This document shows positions 8,101 to 14,957 of a stretch of 26,699 bases of DNA, in pieces; positions within the stretch are counted from its first letter, which is position 1; the number at the start of each line of letters is the position of its first letter. The translations under genes were made by a program, and so were the position numbers. Origin of the DNA: Candidatus Gallibacteroides avistercoris (lineage in GTDB: Bacteria > Bacteroidota > Bacteroidia > Bacteroidales > CHK158-818); NCBI GenBank assembly GCA_018714665.1, contig DVNA01000002.1, positions 1 through 26,699 of the forward strand, in the 5' to 3' direction. The notes beneath the pieces were generated by a model. The model had not been told where the DNA came from. It was given only the letters and a program-made list of their open reading frames with translations, and made no database searches.

Positions 8101-8653
8101 ATTCGTAGAAAATGCCGGCGGTATTCTGGTAAAACGAGTTAAACCCGACTTCAAGAAATTGGGTCCGCGATACGGAAAAATCATGAAACAGTTGGCAGCC
8201 GCTATCGCGTCTATGGAACAGGAAGATATCTTCCGGTTGGAACAAGAAGGAACCTTCTCCTTTGATATAAATGGAGAAAAAGCGTCCGTAGAACTTTCTG
8301 ATGTAGAAATCATCTCCGAAGATATCCCCGGATGGTTGGTTGCCAATGAAGGTCGTTTGACCGTTGCGCTGGACATTCAGATTAGTGAAGCTCTCCGACG
8401 CGAAGGTATTGCCCGCGAGTTGGTAAACCGTATTCAAAATATCCGTAAGTCCAGCGGTTTTGATATTACCGATAAAATAGCCATTCAGCTCTCTTGCAAT
8501 GCAGAGACGGATGCCGCTGTTTGTGAGTACAAGTCGTATATTTTGAACCAGGTTCTCGGCGTAGATTTACAATTGACCGATACTTTGCCTGAGAATGCCG
8601 TAGAGTTGGATTTCGATGGATTTAAACTACAAACTGTTATAACGAAAATATAA
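5168..8653 (+). CDS. ileS: Isoleucyl-tRNA synthetase, type-2-like with GXHH signature
   Basis: This cytoplasmic class I synthetase of 1161 aa charges tRNA-Ile. A TTG four codons upstream is in frame, but the ATG at 5168 is the natural start. The Rossmann fold begins at about residue 40 with YEGPPSANG; the first signature is GIHH at residues 57-60 instead of HIGH, and the second is KMSKR at 709-713. The editing (CP1) domain lies between, with the WTTTPWTLPSN block. The anticodon-binding domain and a long C-terminal extension follow, and no cysteine zinc pair is seen at the C-terminus, in keeping with the type-2, eukaryote-like enzymes. It stands alone between the DUF695 remnant and the DksA-like gene. 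The swapped signature is of the kind reported to give mupirocin hyper-resistance in some type-2 enzymes. Confidence 0.97.
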   Translation: MSKKFTEYNQFDLSQINKEVLKKWDENSVFQKSLSTREGCPTFVFYEGPPSANGMPGIHHVMARTIKDIFCRYKTMKGFHVKRKAGWDTHGLPVELGVEKSLGITKEDIGKTISVADYNAACRKDVMKFTREWEDLTHKMGYWVDMKEPYITYDNRYIETLWWLLKQLYQKNLLYKGYTIQPYSPAAGTGLSSHELNQPGCYRDVKDLTVVGQFKIKTPKPEMTRWGTPYFLAWTTTPWTLPSNTALCVGPKIDYVAVQTYNGYTGEKITVVLAEALLYAFFNKKAEGIALEDYKPGDKLIPFKVVGKYNGPDLVGMEYEQLMPWVKPVEATEDGWKDASHKAFRVILGDYVTTEDGTGIVHIAPTFGADDAFVAKAAGIPSLFMINKKGETRPMVDLTGKFYLLEELDEKFVKECVDVEKYKDYQGRWVKNAYDPQFTVGGKYDEKAAQAAESLDVYICMVMKQNNQAFKIEKHVHNYPHCWRTDKPVLYYPLDSWFIRSTACKERMIELNKTINWKPESTGSGRFGKWLENLNDWNLSRSRYWGTPLPIWRSEEGEELCIGSVEELYNEIEKSVAAGFMSANPYKEKGFEVGKYTAENYAKIDLHRPYVDDIILVSASGKPMKRESDLIDVWFDSGAMPYAQVHYPFENKEALDSREIYPADFIAEGVDQTRGWFFTLHAIASMVFDSVAYKAVVSNGLVLDKNGNKMSKRLGNAVDPFATIEKYGSDPLRWYMITNSSPWDNLKFDVEGIEEIRRKFFGTLYNTYSFFALYANVDNFSLDDAQVPVSERPEIDRWIISLLNTLVKEVNEYYATYEPTRAGRTISTFVNDHLSNWYVRLNRKRFWGGEMNQDKRAAYQTLYTCLKTVAALMAPIAPFYADKLYIDLVSAAGSDEVSVHLSTFPEADESLIDKPLEDRMQIAQEITSMVLALRRKVNIKVRQPLSMLMIPVVDAEQKENIEAVRSLVLSEVNVKELKFVENAGGILVKRVKPDFKKLGPRYGKIMKQLAAAIASMEQEDIFRLEQEGTFSFDINGEKASVELSDVEIISEDIPGWLVANEGRLTVALDIQISEALRREGIARELVNRIQNIRKSSGFDITDKIAIQLSCNAETDAAVCEYKSYILNQVLGVDLQLTDTLPENAVELDFDGFKLQTVITKI

Positions 8654-8914
8654 TACCATTTGATATTATAATAAAATCTATATATATTTGTAGAATATAG
8701 AAAGCCGTTTGGCGGAGTCAATTCAGAAGAAGCGGCGTTTTTATTGGCCTTTGTTCGTGTCATTTTCTATATAACTTGGAGAGAAAATAGAATCACTTTT
8801 TTAGCTCGATCAAGAACATTTTACAAGAAAAGATGTTTGTTTGATATTATAAAAAGCGATTTTATCGCATTAGAAAGAAGAAAACAAAAATACGGAGAAC
8901 AAAACTTTTAAGCT

Positions 8915-9295
8915 ATGGCAACAAAAACACGATATTCGGATGCCGAACTCGAAGAGTTCCGGGCCATCATAGAAGACAAGTTGCAAAAAGCGCAACGGGA
9001 TTACGATTTATTGAAATCGTCGTTGATGAATGCTGACGGAAACGACACCTCTGATACTTCGCCTACGTTTAAAGTATTGGAAGAGGGCGCTTCTGTTCTT
9101 TCCAAAGAAGAAGCCGGTCAGCTGGCGCAGCGTCAAATGAAGTTTATACAGCATTTGCAGGCAGCTATGGTACGGATAGAAAACAAGACCTATGGTATTT
9201 GCCGTGAAACAGGCGAACTGATACCGAAAGAACGATTGCGCGCCGTTCCCCATGCAACGTTAAGTATCGATGCCAAAAAAGGGCAGAAGCAATGA
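8915..9295 (+). CDS. TraR/DksA-family transcription factor without intact zinc finger
   Basis: This 126-aa protein has the DksA plan: an N-terminal helical hairpin (about 8-90) and a C-terminal globular part. The hairpin tip keeps the DxxD pair (Asp44, Asp47), equivalent to the acidic residues that enter the RNA polymerase secondary channel in DksA. In the C-terminal part only Cys96 of the four zinc ligands is kept (YGICRETGEL); the others are Thr99, Ser117 and Ala120 by alignment to YGYCESCG...LCIDCK. This is the usual form in Bacteroidota, as far as I know. A likely role is control of rRNA or stress genes through RNA polymerase. A 261-base spacer without a recognisable gene precedes it, and a strong terminator follows, so it is probably transcribed alone. 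Confidence 0.88.
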   Translation: MATKTRYSDAELEEFRAIIEDKLQKAQRDYDLLKSSLMNADGNDTSDTSPTFKVLEEGASVLSKEEAGQLAQRQMKFIQHLQAAMVRIENKTYGICRETGELIPKERLRAVPHATLSIDAKKGQKQ

Positions 9296-9310
9296 GAGAA
9301 TAAATAGGAC

Positions 9311-9376
9311 ACACGATTCGGCAATGGCATACGCGATGGCAAAGGATAGGTATGCATTGTCGAATCGTGTTTTTAT
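9311..9376 (+). terminator. Rho-independent terminator after DksA-like gene
   Basis: ACACGATTCG (9311-9320) pairs with 9361-9370; the stem continues through a G-T pair, CAATG/CATTG and CATA/TATG, giving about 20 pairs around a 19-base loop. TTTTTAT follows at once. The stem begins 15 bases after the stop codon. Confidence 0.85.
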
Positions 9377-9419
9377 ATCGGATGAATTTATCACAAGTTA
9401 AGAAAAACAAGTGTCGTAG

Positions 9420-10016
9420 ATGAAACTGACAAAAGGGAAAATCGCCTTGGGGGTTATTTTTTTGACGTTGCTCGTTGATCAGTTGTCCAAGATATGGATA
9501 AAAACACATATGCAACTGCACGAAAGCATCGAAATAACCCCGTGGTTTTATATCTATTTTACGGAGAACAACGGAATGGCTTTTGGTATAGAGATTATCA
9601 GTAAGCTGTTTCTGAGTATATTCCGGTTAGTCGCCGTAGTATTGATAGGTTATTACCTGTATAAGATCGTAAAGGAAAATTACCGGATAGGATTTATCGT
9701 TTGCATCTCATTGATTTTGGCCGGAGCATTGGGAAATATCATAGATAGTGTTTTCTATGGGGTAATATTCGATCATAGTTACGGTCAGTTGGCTACGTTT
9801 ATGCCCGAGGCTGGTGGATACGCTTCGTGGTTTCACGGAAAAGTAGTGGATATGCTTTATTTCCCTCTATTTTCTTTCTATTGGCCCGAATGGATGCCGG
9901 TAGTTGGCGGGGAAGAGTTTGTCTTTTTTCGGCCAATTTTTAATTTGGCCGATTCTGCTATTACGGTAGGAGTTGTCCTGTTGTTGATTTGCTATCGTAA
10001 AAATCTGGCTAAATAA
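9420..10016 (+). CDS. lspA: Lipoprotein signal peptidase II
   Basis: This 198-aa inner-membrane aspartyl protease cleaves signal peptides from prolipoproteins. Four hydrophobic segments are visible (about 8-26, 60-82, 90-108 and 176-193). Conserved blocks are VDQLSK with Asp20, TENNGMAFG (48-56), GNIID (105-109), KVVDMLYF with the catalytic Asp144, and FNLADSA with the second catalytic Asp178. A stretch of about 25 residues (115-138) between GNIID and KVVD is longer than in E. coli LspA, as is common in Bacteroidota. The next gene, a DUF4296 lipoprotein, starts 16 bases downstream, and the two probably share a transcript; the window encodes several lipoproteins that would need this enzyme. 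Confidence 0.96.
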   Translation: MKLTKGKIALGVIFLTLLVDQLSKIWIKTHMQLHESIEITPWFYIYFTENNGMAFGIEIISKLFLSIFRLVAVVLIGYYLYKIVKENYRIGFIVCISLILAGALGNIIDSVFYGVIFDHSYGQLATFMPEAGGYASWFHGKVVDMLYFPLFSFYWPEWMPVVGGEEFVFFRPIFNLADSAITVGVVLLLICYRKNLAK

Positions 10017-10032
10017 CATTCGTTATTAGGAT

Positions 10033-10794
10033 ATGAAAAATAGATACTCTTTCGTAGCGGTTTGTTGTGTGATGCTGTTGTCGCTCTTTTCGTGCGTAAA
10101 AGTGCCCGACGGTATATTGGATGAAAAACAGATGGAAGATATCTTGTATGAAATCCATTTGAGCGAAGGATTGGAAGATGTGATGATCGAAGATTACGTG
10201 TCGCGGCAAAAGAAAGAGATCCTGAAAAAAGGGGTATTTGCCAAATATAAAATCACGCCGGAACAGTTTGATTCCTCTTTGATGTGGTATGGAAGGAACC
10301 TGGAACTGTATGTTGATGTCTATCGCAAGGTTATCAAGCGTCTGGAAGATGAAAACGAACGGGTAAAAAAGATGGTGGAGGCAGATGAAATGCAAACCCT
10401 TTCCATGCGGGGTGATACGGTAGATATTTGGAAAAAAGGGCGAACCTATGAATTTATGCCTACTTCGGCTTACAACATCCTGCCATTTAGCGTTGCTACC
10501 GATGAGAATTTTCAGTTTATGGACAAATTTGTGTTGGGAGTACATGTTCGGATGATGCCCGATATGTCGGAACATCCCCGCATATTGATTGCGTTGGAAA
10601 ACGTCGATAGCACATTCTTGTACAAGAGTGAGCCTATTCTGAGAAACGGGTGGACTGAGGTAGAACTGAAATCGGATACGGCGGTTTTCTTCCGTAACGT
10701 CTTTGGAGACATCTATTTCCCCACCGACAGATTGGCTCCCGATCAGCGTATCATTGTAGACAGTATCCGTTTGATGCGGATTCATCCTAAATAG
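10033..10794 (+). CDS. DUF4296 domain-containing lipoprotein
   Basis: This 253-aa protein begins with a lipoprotein signal peptide: basic start, hydrophobic core and lipobox LFSC with Cys21. The DUF4296 domain (about 25-115) is recognised by DGILDEKQMEDILYEIHL near its start, followed by YKITPEQFDSSLMWYGRN and a charged helix. The C-terminal half (about 130-253) is rich in beta-strand and has no recognisable motif. The gene follows lspA closely, a neighbourhood often seen in Bacteroidota. It is probably anchored in the inner or outer membrane facing the periplasm. Its function is unknown; I saw no catalytic motif. Confidence 0.88.
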   Translation: MKNRYSFVAVCCVMLLSLFSCVKVPDGILDEKQMEDILYEIHLSEGLEDVMIEDYVSRQKKEILKKGVFAKYKITPEQFDSSLMWYGRNLELYVDVYRKVIKRLEDENERVKKMVEADEMQTLSMRGDTVDIWKKGRTYEFMPTSAYNILPFSVATDENFQFMDKFVLGVHVRMMPDMSEHPRILIALENVDSTFLYKSEPILRNGWTEVELKSDTAVFFRNVFGDIYFPTDRLAPDQRIIVDSIRLMRIHPK

Positions 10795-10817
10795 TCTTTC
10801 GATTTATCCTGAGGCAG

Positions 10818-11186
10818 ATGTCCTATTTGAAAACAAAACGATTTTTGGCACGTATCGTCCGGAGTGGAAGCCGTAAGGCAGAGCTATCGGTGATCGTCCT
10901 TTCTAATGAAAACGAGTTGTTGTCCATATTCCCCTTTCAAGCCGAGACCTCCCATACGCACTATTGCGATGGACTGCTTTTAATTCTCTCTCCTACATGT
11001 ACGATTTCAGATGTAAAGAATCTCATCGACAGATTTCCCGATGTTGAAGATTTGATTCACTCACCGACGTATATTCAAAATCAACCGGCTTGTGGTAATC
11101 GATGTCGCTTGTATCAAATTTCAAACATCGATTGGGATGATCTCAGCTTTACTTCCGAATCAGAGGTTACTCTTGTTGTCGGATAG
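10818..11186 (+). CDS. Hypothetical protein, 122 aa
   Basis: I do not recognise a family. The protein starts MSYLKTKRFLARIVRSG and is mixed alpha/beta with no signal peptide or membrane segment. It contains four cysteines, at about residues 50, 61, 92 and 96, the last two as CGNRC. A GAGG stretch lies 5 bases before the ATG, a better ribosome binding site than most here. The gene starts 23 bases after the DUF4296 gene on the same strand and may be the last gene of the lspA operon. Codon use is like its neighbours, which supports a real gene. Confidence 0.65.
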   Translation: MSYLKTKRFLARIVRSGSRKAELSVIVLSNENELLSIFPFQAETSHTHYCDGLLLILSPTCTISDVKNLIDRFPDVEDLIHSPTYIQNQPACGNRCRLYQISNIDWDDLSFTSESEVTLVVG

Positions 11187-11245
11187 AACCTCAGGAATCT
11201 ACTATAAAAAAGATAAGATCAGTTCTGGCTGTCGTTTTTCGTATA

Positions 11246-11734
11246 TTATTTGATAACCTTGCTTTTGCCAGAGAAAGAGAATATATTCAATCGTATTACA
11301 TTTGTCCGGTGAAAAGATTTCTCTATGTATCTTAATCCTATCTCTTTATCATTCGGACAATATTTGTCGAGCAACAACGACAAACCATATCTCCGTTCCT
11401 GATCAGACAAATGGATATCCATCGTTCCGTTTACCACAACGCTTTCGTAGGCGGTAGTAAATTGATTGGAGATGACCGCGGTCTTTCCGATGATGCAAAA
11501 TGATACCCGGTTGTTTTTTGCCAGACAACGCAGTTTTTTCCCTTCCATGGCACAGTGGAAATAGATACAATCCTGTTTGTCATCGTAAACGAAATTGATC
11601 GGGATACCGTAACCCGTATCCTCTTCCGATACCATGGAGAGAGTACCGTATTCTCCTTTTTTCAGAAGGTAGTATGCTTTTTCCTGGGGTAAAAGTCTGT
11701 CTTGTCGTCGGATATTGGAAGTGTCGTATATCAT
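11246..11734 (-). CDS. Nim-like pyridoxamine 5'-phosphate oxidase-family flavoprotein
   Basis: This 162-aa protein has the split-barrel flavin-binding fold of the pyridoxamine 5'-phosphate oxidase-like family, in the branch that contains the 5-nitroimidazole reductases NimA-J. The branch pattern is visible: an R.DR.L...A..LL start (9-24), YGTLSMV (29-35), GYGIPINFVYDD (42-53), IYFHCAMEGKKLRCL (57-71) and NRVSFCIIG (75-83). A histidine near 143 in SFHRTNVIRL is in the usual place. Substrate cannot be told from sequence: Nim proteins reduce nitroimidazoles, but most chromosomal relatives have no known substrate. It faces the 122-aa gene convergently, with the maeB terminator behind its start. 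Confidence 0.85.
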   Translation of the reverse strand: MIYDTSNIRRQDRLLPQEKAYYLLKKGEYGTLSMVSEEDTGYGIPINFVYDDKQDCIYFHCAMEGKKLRCLAKNNRVSFCIIGKTAVISNQFTTAYESVVVNGTMDIHLSDQERRYGLSLLLDKYCPNDKEIGLRYIEKSFHRTNVIRLNIFSFSGKSKVIK

Positions 11735-11755
11735 CGTTATAAAATTAATTGGATG

Positions 11756-11783
11756 AAAAAAGGTACCCTTGGAGGTACCTTTC
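11756..11783 (-). terminator. Rho-independent terminator of maeB
   Basis: On the minus strand AAAGGTACC and GGTACCTTT form a 9-bp stem around a 6-base loop, followed by further T. The hairpin lies 27 bases past the maeB stop codon and before the start of the Nim-like gene, so it should keep the two transcripts apart. Confidence 0.75.
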
Positions 11784-11809
11784 TCGATGAATATTTTTAC
11801 GGGAATAAA

Positions 11810-14110
11810 TTAAAATTGTCGGGAACATCTGGCATTGTCAATTTGCTCCTGAACGGTTGCATCCAATACGGCAACAACCGTCAGGTTAAAGATGTCGGTA
11901 GCCGAACTTTCTATATCCGTAAAGTGGATAGGTTTGTTCAACCCGATCTGGATCGGACCGATCATTTCCGCCAGTCCCATTTCGAGCATCAGTTTGTAGG
12001 CAACATTTGCTGAACTCAGATTGGGGAAGATCAATGTATTCACCTCTTTCCCTGCCAGTTTGTTAAACGGGTACACTTGGTCTCTGATTTCTCGGTTTAA
12101 CGCGAAGTTTACTTGCATTTCTCCATCTATCAACAATTCCGGATAACGTTCTTGGAGCTGTCGTACCGCTTCGTGTACTTTGGCCGGGCTTCCGTTTTTG
12201 TCAGCCCCAAAAGTTGAATAGGAGACCATTGCCATAACCGGTTCATGTGCGAAAAATTTGACAGCATGACGTGTTAAGCGGGCTACGTCTACCAATGTTT
12301 CGGTATCGGGATGCCGGTTGATCAGCGTGTCTGCAAAGAAATAGGTGCCTTTTTTGGTATTCATGATATGCATGGCCCCGAAATGTTTATACCCTTCACG
12401 GATACCGATTGTTTCGGTCGCAATTTGTATCGCTTCTGAATATTTGGTATATGTACCGGTGATGAACGCATCGGCATCTCCGGCTTCTACCATCATCATA
12501 CCGAAATAGTTGCGATCAAACATCTTTTCATTGGCTTCGGCCAATGTTATTCCTTCCCGTTGGCGTTTCTGGGTAAATAATTTGGCGTATTTGTCGCGGC
12601 GCTCAGCTTCGACATCGCTACGCAGATTCACGATTTGCATTCCCTCCAAATCGATGTTGATCTGTTTGGCCAATTTTTCGATACGCTCTTCGTTACCCAA
12701 TAGGATGGGATGACATACCCCTTCCTGTACCGCCGTGGCTGCGGCCTGTAACATGTTGGCATGGTTGGCTTCGGCAAATACCACACGTTTGGGCGATTGT
12801 TTTGCCATATCGATAAATTGGCGTATCATCTTGTTGTCATAGCCCATCAAAGCCCTTAGTTTGTTTTCATATTCAGTCCAGTCCGTAATTGTACGTTTGG
12901 CAACACCCGACTCTATGGCTGCTTTGGCAACAGCCGAAGAAACCGCTGTAATCAAACGCGGATCAAGCGGTTTGGGAATAATATAGTCCGGTCCAAAAGA
13001 GAGGCGTTTCAAATTATAGGCTGCATTCACTACATCGGGAACCGCCTTCTTGGCTAACCCGGCAATTGCATAAACGGCAGCAATTTTCATGGCTTCGTTG
13101 ATTTCCGTAGCTTGTACATCCAATGCCCCTCTGAAAATGTAAGGGAATCCCAATACATTGTTGATTTGGTTGGGATAGTCTGAACGGCCGGTAGCGAAGA
13201 CAAGGTCAGGACGAGACTCCTTGGCTTTTTCAAATGAGATTTCCGGATTCGGATTGGCCAATGCAAATACAATCGGTTTTTCGTTCATGGAGCGTACCAT
13301 ATCGACAGTCAATACGTCTGCTACTGAAAGTCCTAAAAAGACATCGGCACCACAGAGAGCCTCTTCGAGCGTTTTTATTTTCCGGGTTGTGGCGAAGAAT
13401 TTTTTCGATTCATTCAGATCTGTCCGATCGACTGAAATAACGCCCTTACTGTCCAACATGACGATGTTCTCTTTACGGGCTCCCAAACTCATATACAATT
13501 TGGTACAAGAGCTGGCCGAAGCTCCGGCTCCGTTTACAACAATGCGGACATCTTCAATTTTCTTTCCCTGTATTTCAAGGGCATTTAACAATCCGGCCGA
13601 TGATATGATGGCGGTACCGTGTTGGTCATCGTGCATGACAGGAATATCCAGTTCGGCTTTCAGCCTGTTTTCTATTTCAAAACATTCGGGCGCCTTGATA
13701 TCTTCCAAATTGATTCCCCCGAAAGTGGGAGCTATGGCCTTGACGGCCTGTATGAATTTTTCCGGGTCTTTTTCGTTTACTTCAATATCGAAAACGTCGA
13801 TACCGGCAAAAATCTTGAATAGGAGACCTTTCCCTTCCATAACCGGTTTGCCGGCCAGAGCGCCGATATTGCCCAATCCCAATACCGCAGTTCCGTTGGA
13901 GATAACTGCAACTAGGTTTCCTTTGGCGGTATAGTCGTAGGCTGCCTGCGGATTTTTTTCGATCTCTAAACATGGTTCTGCTACGCCCGGAGAATATGCT
14001 AACGATAAATCGTATTGTGTACTGTAAGGCTTGGTGGGAACTACCTCGATTTTTCCCGGCTTACCTTGACTGTGGTAATTTAAAGCGTCTTCTTTGGTTA
14101 CTTTTTTCAT
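11810..14110 (-). CDS. maeB: NADP-dependent malic enzyme with C-terminal phosphotransacetylase domain
   Basis: This 766-aa protein is a fused MaeB-type malic enzyme that decarboxylates malate to pyruvate with reduction of NAD(P). The malic N-terminal domain (about 15-160) shows YSPGVAEPC, ISNGTAVLGLGNIG and the lysine block GKGLLFKIFAGIDVFDIEV, then the metal-binding HDDQHGTA. The nucleotide-binding domain (about 165-395) has VVNGAGASASSC near 190. From about 425 a phosphate acetyl/butyryltransferase domain follows (RVVFAEAN, PILLGNEERI, GDADAFITGTYTKYSEA, LIFPNLSSANVAYK). In enteric MaeB the second domain senses acetyl-CoA rather than catalysing; this is likely here too. It lies between its own promoter and terminator and is divergent from the TetR efflux operon. 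Confidence 0.96.
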   Translation of the reverse strand: MKKVTKEDALNYHSQGKPGKIEVVPTKPYSTQYDLSLAYSPGVAEPCLEIEKNPQAAYDYTAKGNLVAVISNGTAVLGLGNIGALAGKPVMEGKGLLFKIFAGIDVFDIEVNEKDPEKFIQAVKAIAPTFGGINLEDIKAPECFEIENRLKAELDIPVMHDDQHGTAIISSAGLLNALEIQGKKIEDVRIVVNGAGASASSCTKLYMSLGARKENIVMLDSKGVISVDRTDLNESKKFFATTRKIKTLEEALCGADVFLGLSVADVLTVDMVRSMNEKPIVFALANPNPEISFEKAKESRPDLVFATGRSDYPNQINNVLGFPYIFRGALDVQATEINEAMKIAAVYAIAGLAKKAVPDVVNAAYNLKRLSFGPDYIIPKPLDPRLITAVSSAVAKAAIESGVAKRTITDWTEYENKLRALMGYDNKMIRQFIDMAKQSPKRVVFAEANHANMLQAAATAVQEGVCHPILLGNEERIEKLAKQINIDLEGMQIVNLRSDVEAERRDKYAKLFTQKRQREGITLAEANEKMFDRNYFGMMMVEAGDADAFITGTYTKYSEAIQIATETIGIREGYKHFGAMHIMNTKKGTYFFADTLINRHPDTETLVDVARLTRHAVKFFAHEPVMAMVSYSTFGADKNGSPAKVHEAVRQLQERYPELLIDGEMQVNFALNREIRDQVYPFNKLAGKEVNTLIFPNLSSANVAYKLMLEMGLAEMIGPIQIGLNKPIHFTDIESSATDIFNLTVVAVLDATVQEQIDNARCSRQF

Positions 14111-14158
14111 TTGAATGCTTTATTGTGTTGTAAATTCGTATTGTAATAAAAATGTGTG

Positions 14159-14166
14159 CAAATGTA
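14159..14166 (-). promoter_or_regulatory. -7 box of maeB
   Basis: The minus strand reads TACATTTG, a full match to TAnnTTTG, 48 bases before the maeB ATG. The -33 element is weak. Confidence 0.5.
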
Positions 14167-14269
14167 GCAATTTATCTTTAAATACACTGTAAAAATTACA
14201 ACTAAAAAGCAGTAGCTTGAAAGAAGACAAGACTTTTTCGATATATTTAATATAATATAGAAAACTTTT

Positions 14270-14299
14270 TTGTATAGATGTAGTTTTCGTATATATTTG
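14270..14299 (+). promoter_or_regulatory. Promoter of tetR-efflux operon
   Basis: TTTTG ending at 14273 and TATATTTG at 14292-14299 are 18 bases apart, a good Bacteroidota -33/-7 pair. The box ends 29 bases before the tetR ATG. The TetR protein may bind here to repress its own operon. Confidence 0.6.
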
Positions 14300-14328
14300 C
14301 ATTCATATATATTGAAAAGGATGTTTTT

Positions 14329-14943
14329 ATGGATGCTAAGGTAAAAGAGAGAGTTATACGGATAGCGACCGATCTGTTTTTACGGTATGGGATAAAAGCT
14401 ATCACGATGGATTATATCGCCGGACAATTGGGTATGTCTAAACGAACGCTGTACGAAATTTTTAAAGATAAAGACTCTTTGCTGTTGTCTTGTGTACAGC
14501 ATGTAGATGAGGAACGGGTAAAAGAGGTAGAAGAGATCAAGAAAAAAACAACCAATTCCATTGAATTGTTTCTCTCTGTTTATCAAAGGTCTTTACAAAA
14601 ATTAAGATGTACCAATCAGAATTATTTTTCTGATTTGAAGAAATATCATCCCTCCGTTTTTGTTTATTATGAAGCAAACAAAGAGAAAAATCTGCAAAAT
14701 TTCATCATGTTGCTGGAACAGGGAATGAACGAAGGATACATCCGAAAGGAGTTGAATGTAGAGATAATCTCGTTTCTGTTGAGTGCCCAATTGGAATTGC
14801 TCATCAAGTCAAACGATATTTATTTGAACAAATATTCGTTCATGGAGGTGTTCGAGACCATTGTAATGAATTTTGTACGGGGGATTGCTACACCCAAAGG
14901 AGTAGCTTTTATAGATGAATTTGTTAATAGAAACAGTATATAG
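14329..14943 (+). CDS. TetR/AcrR-family transcriptional regulator
   Basis: This 204-aa regulator has the TetR N-terminal HTH at about residues 8-55: ATDLFLRYGIKAITMDYIA, then QLGMSKRTLYEIFKDKDSLL, where the recognition helix is SKRTLYEIF. The remaining helical ligand-binding and dimer domain has no recognisable ligand signature. The TolC-like gene starts 14 bases after its stop codon, and the whole efflux set continues on the same strand. The simplest reading is a local repressor, released by a pump substrate, that controls itself and the three pump genes. The gene is AT-richer than the pump genes. Confidence 0.93.
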   Translation: MDAKVKERVIRIATDLFLRYGIKAITMDYIAGQLGMSKRTLYEIFKDKDSLLLSCVQHVDEERVKEVEEIKKKTTNSIELFLSVYQRSLQKLRCTNQNYFSDLKKYHPSVFVYYEANKEKNLQNFIMLLEQGMNEGYIRKELNVEIISFLLSAQLELLIKSNDIYLNKYSFMEVFETIVMNFVRGIATPKGVAFIDEFVNRNSI

Positions 14944-14957
14944 AAATCGGGATAGGA

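Noticed and set aside
8700..8745. Possible terminator after ileS (GCCG ... CGGC followed by T)
   Set aside because: Only four to five pairs with a 25-base loop; too weak to call.
8485..8763. Minus-strand frame of 92 aa over the end of ileS and the spacer
   Set aside because: More than half is antisense to ileS and the rest is low-complexity; no promoter or ribosome binding site.
10009..10785. Minus-strand frame of 258 aa opposite the DUF4296 gene
   Set aside because: The plus-strand frame has a lipobox, a known domain and operon spacing; the minus frame is His/Phe-rich shadow sequence.
13221..13934. Plus-strand frame of 237 aa opposite maeB
   Set aside because: Ser/Pro-rich shadow of the malic enzyme nucleotide-binding region.
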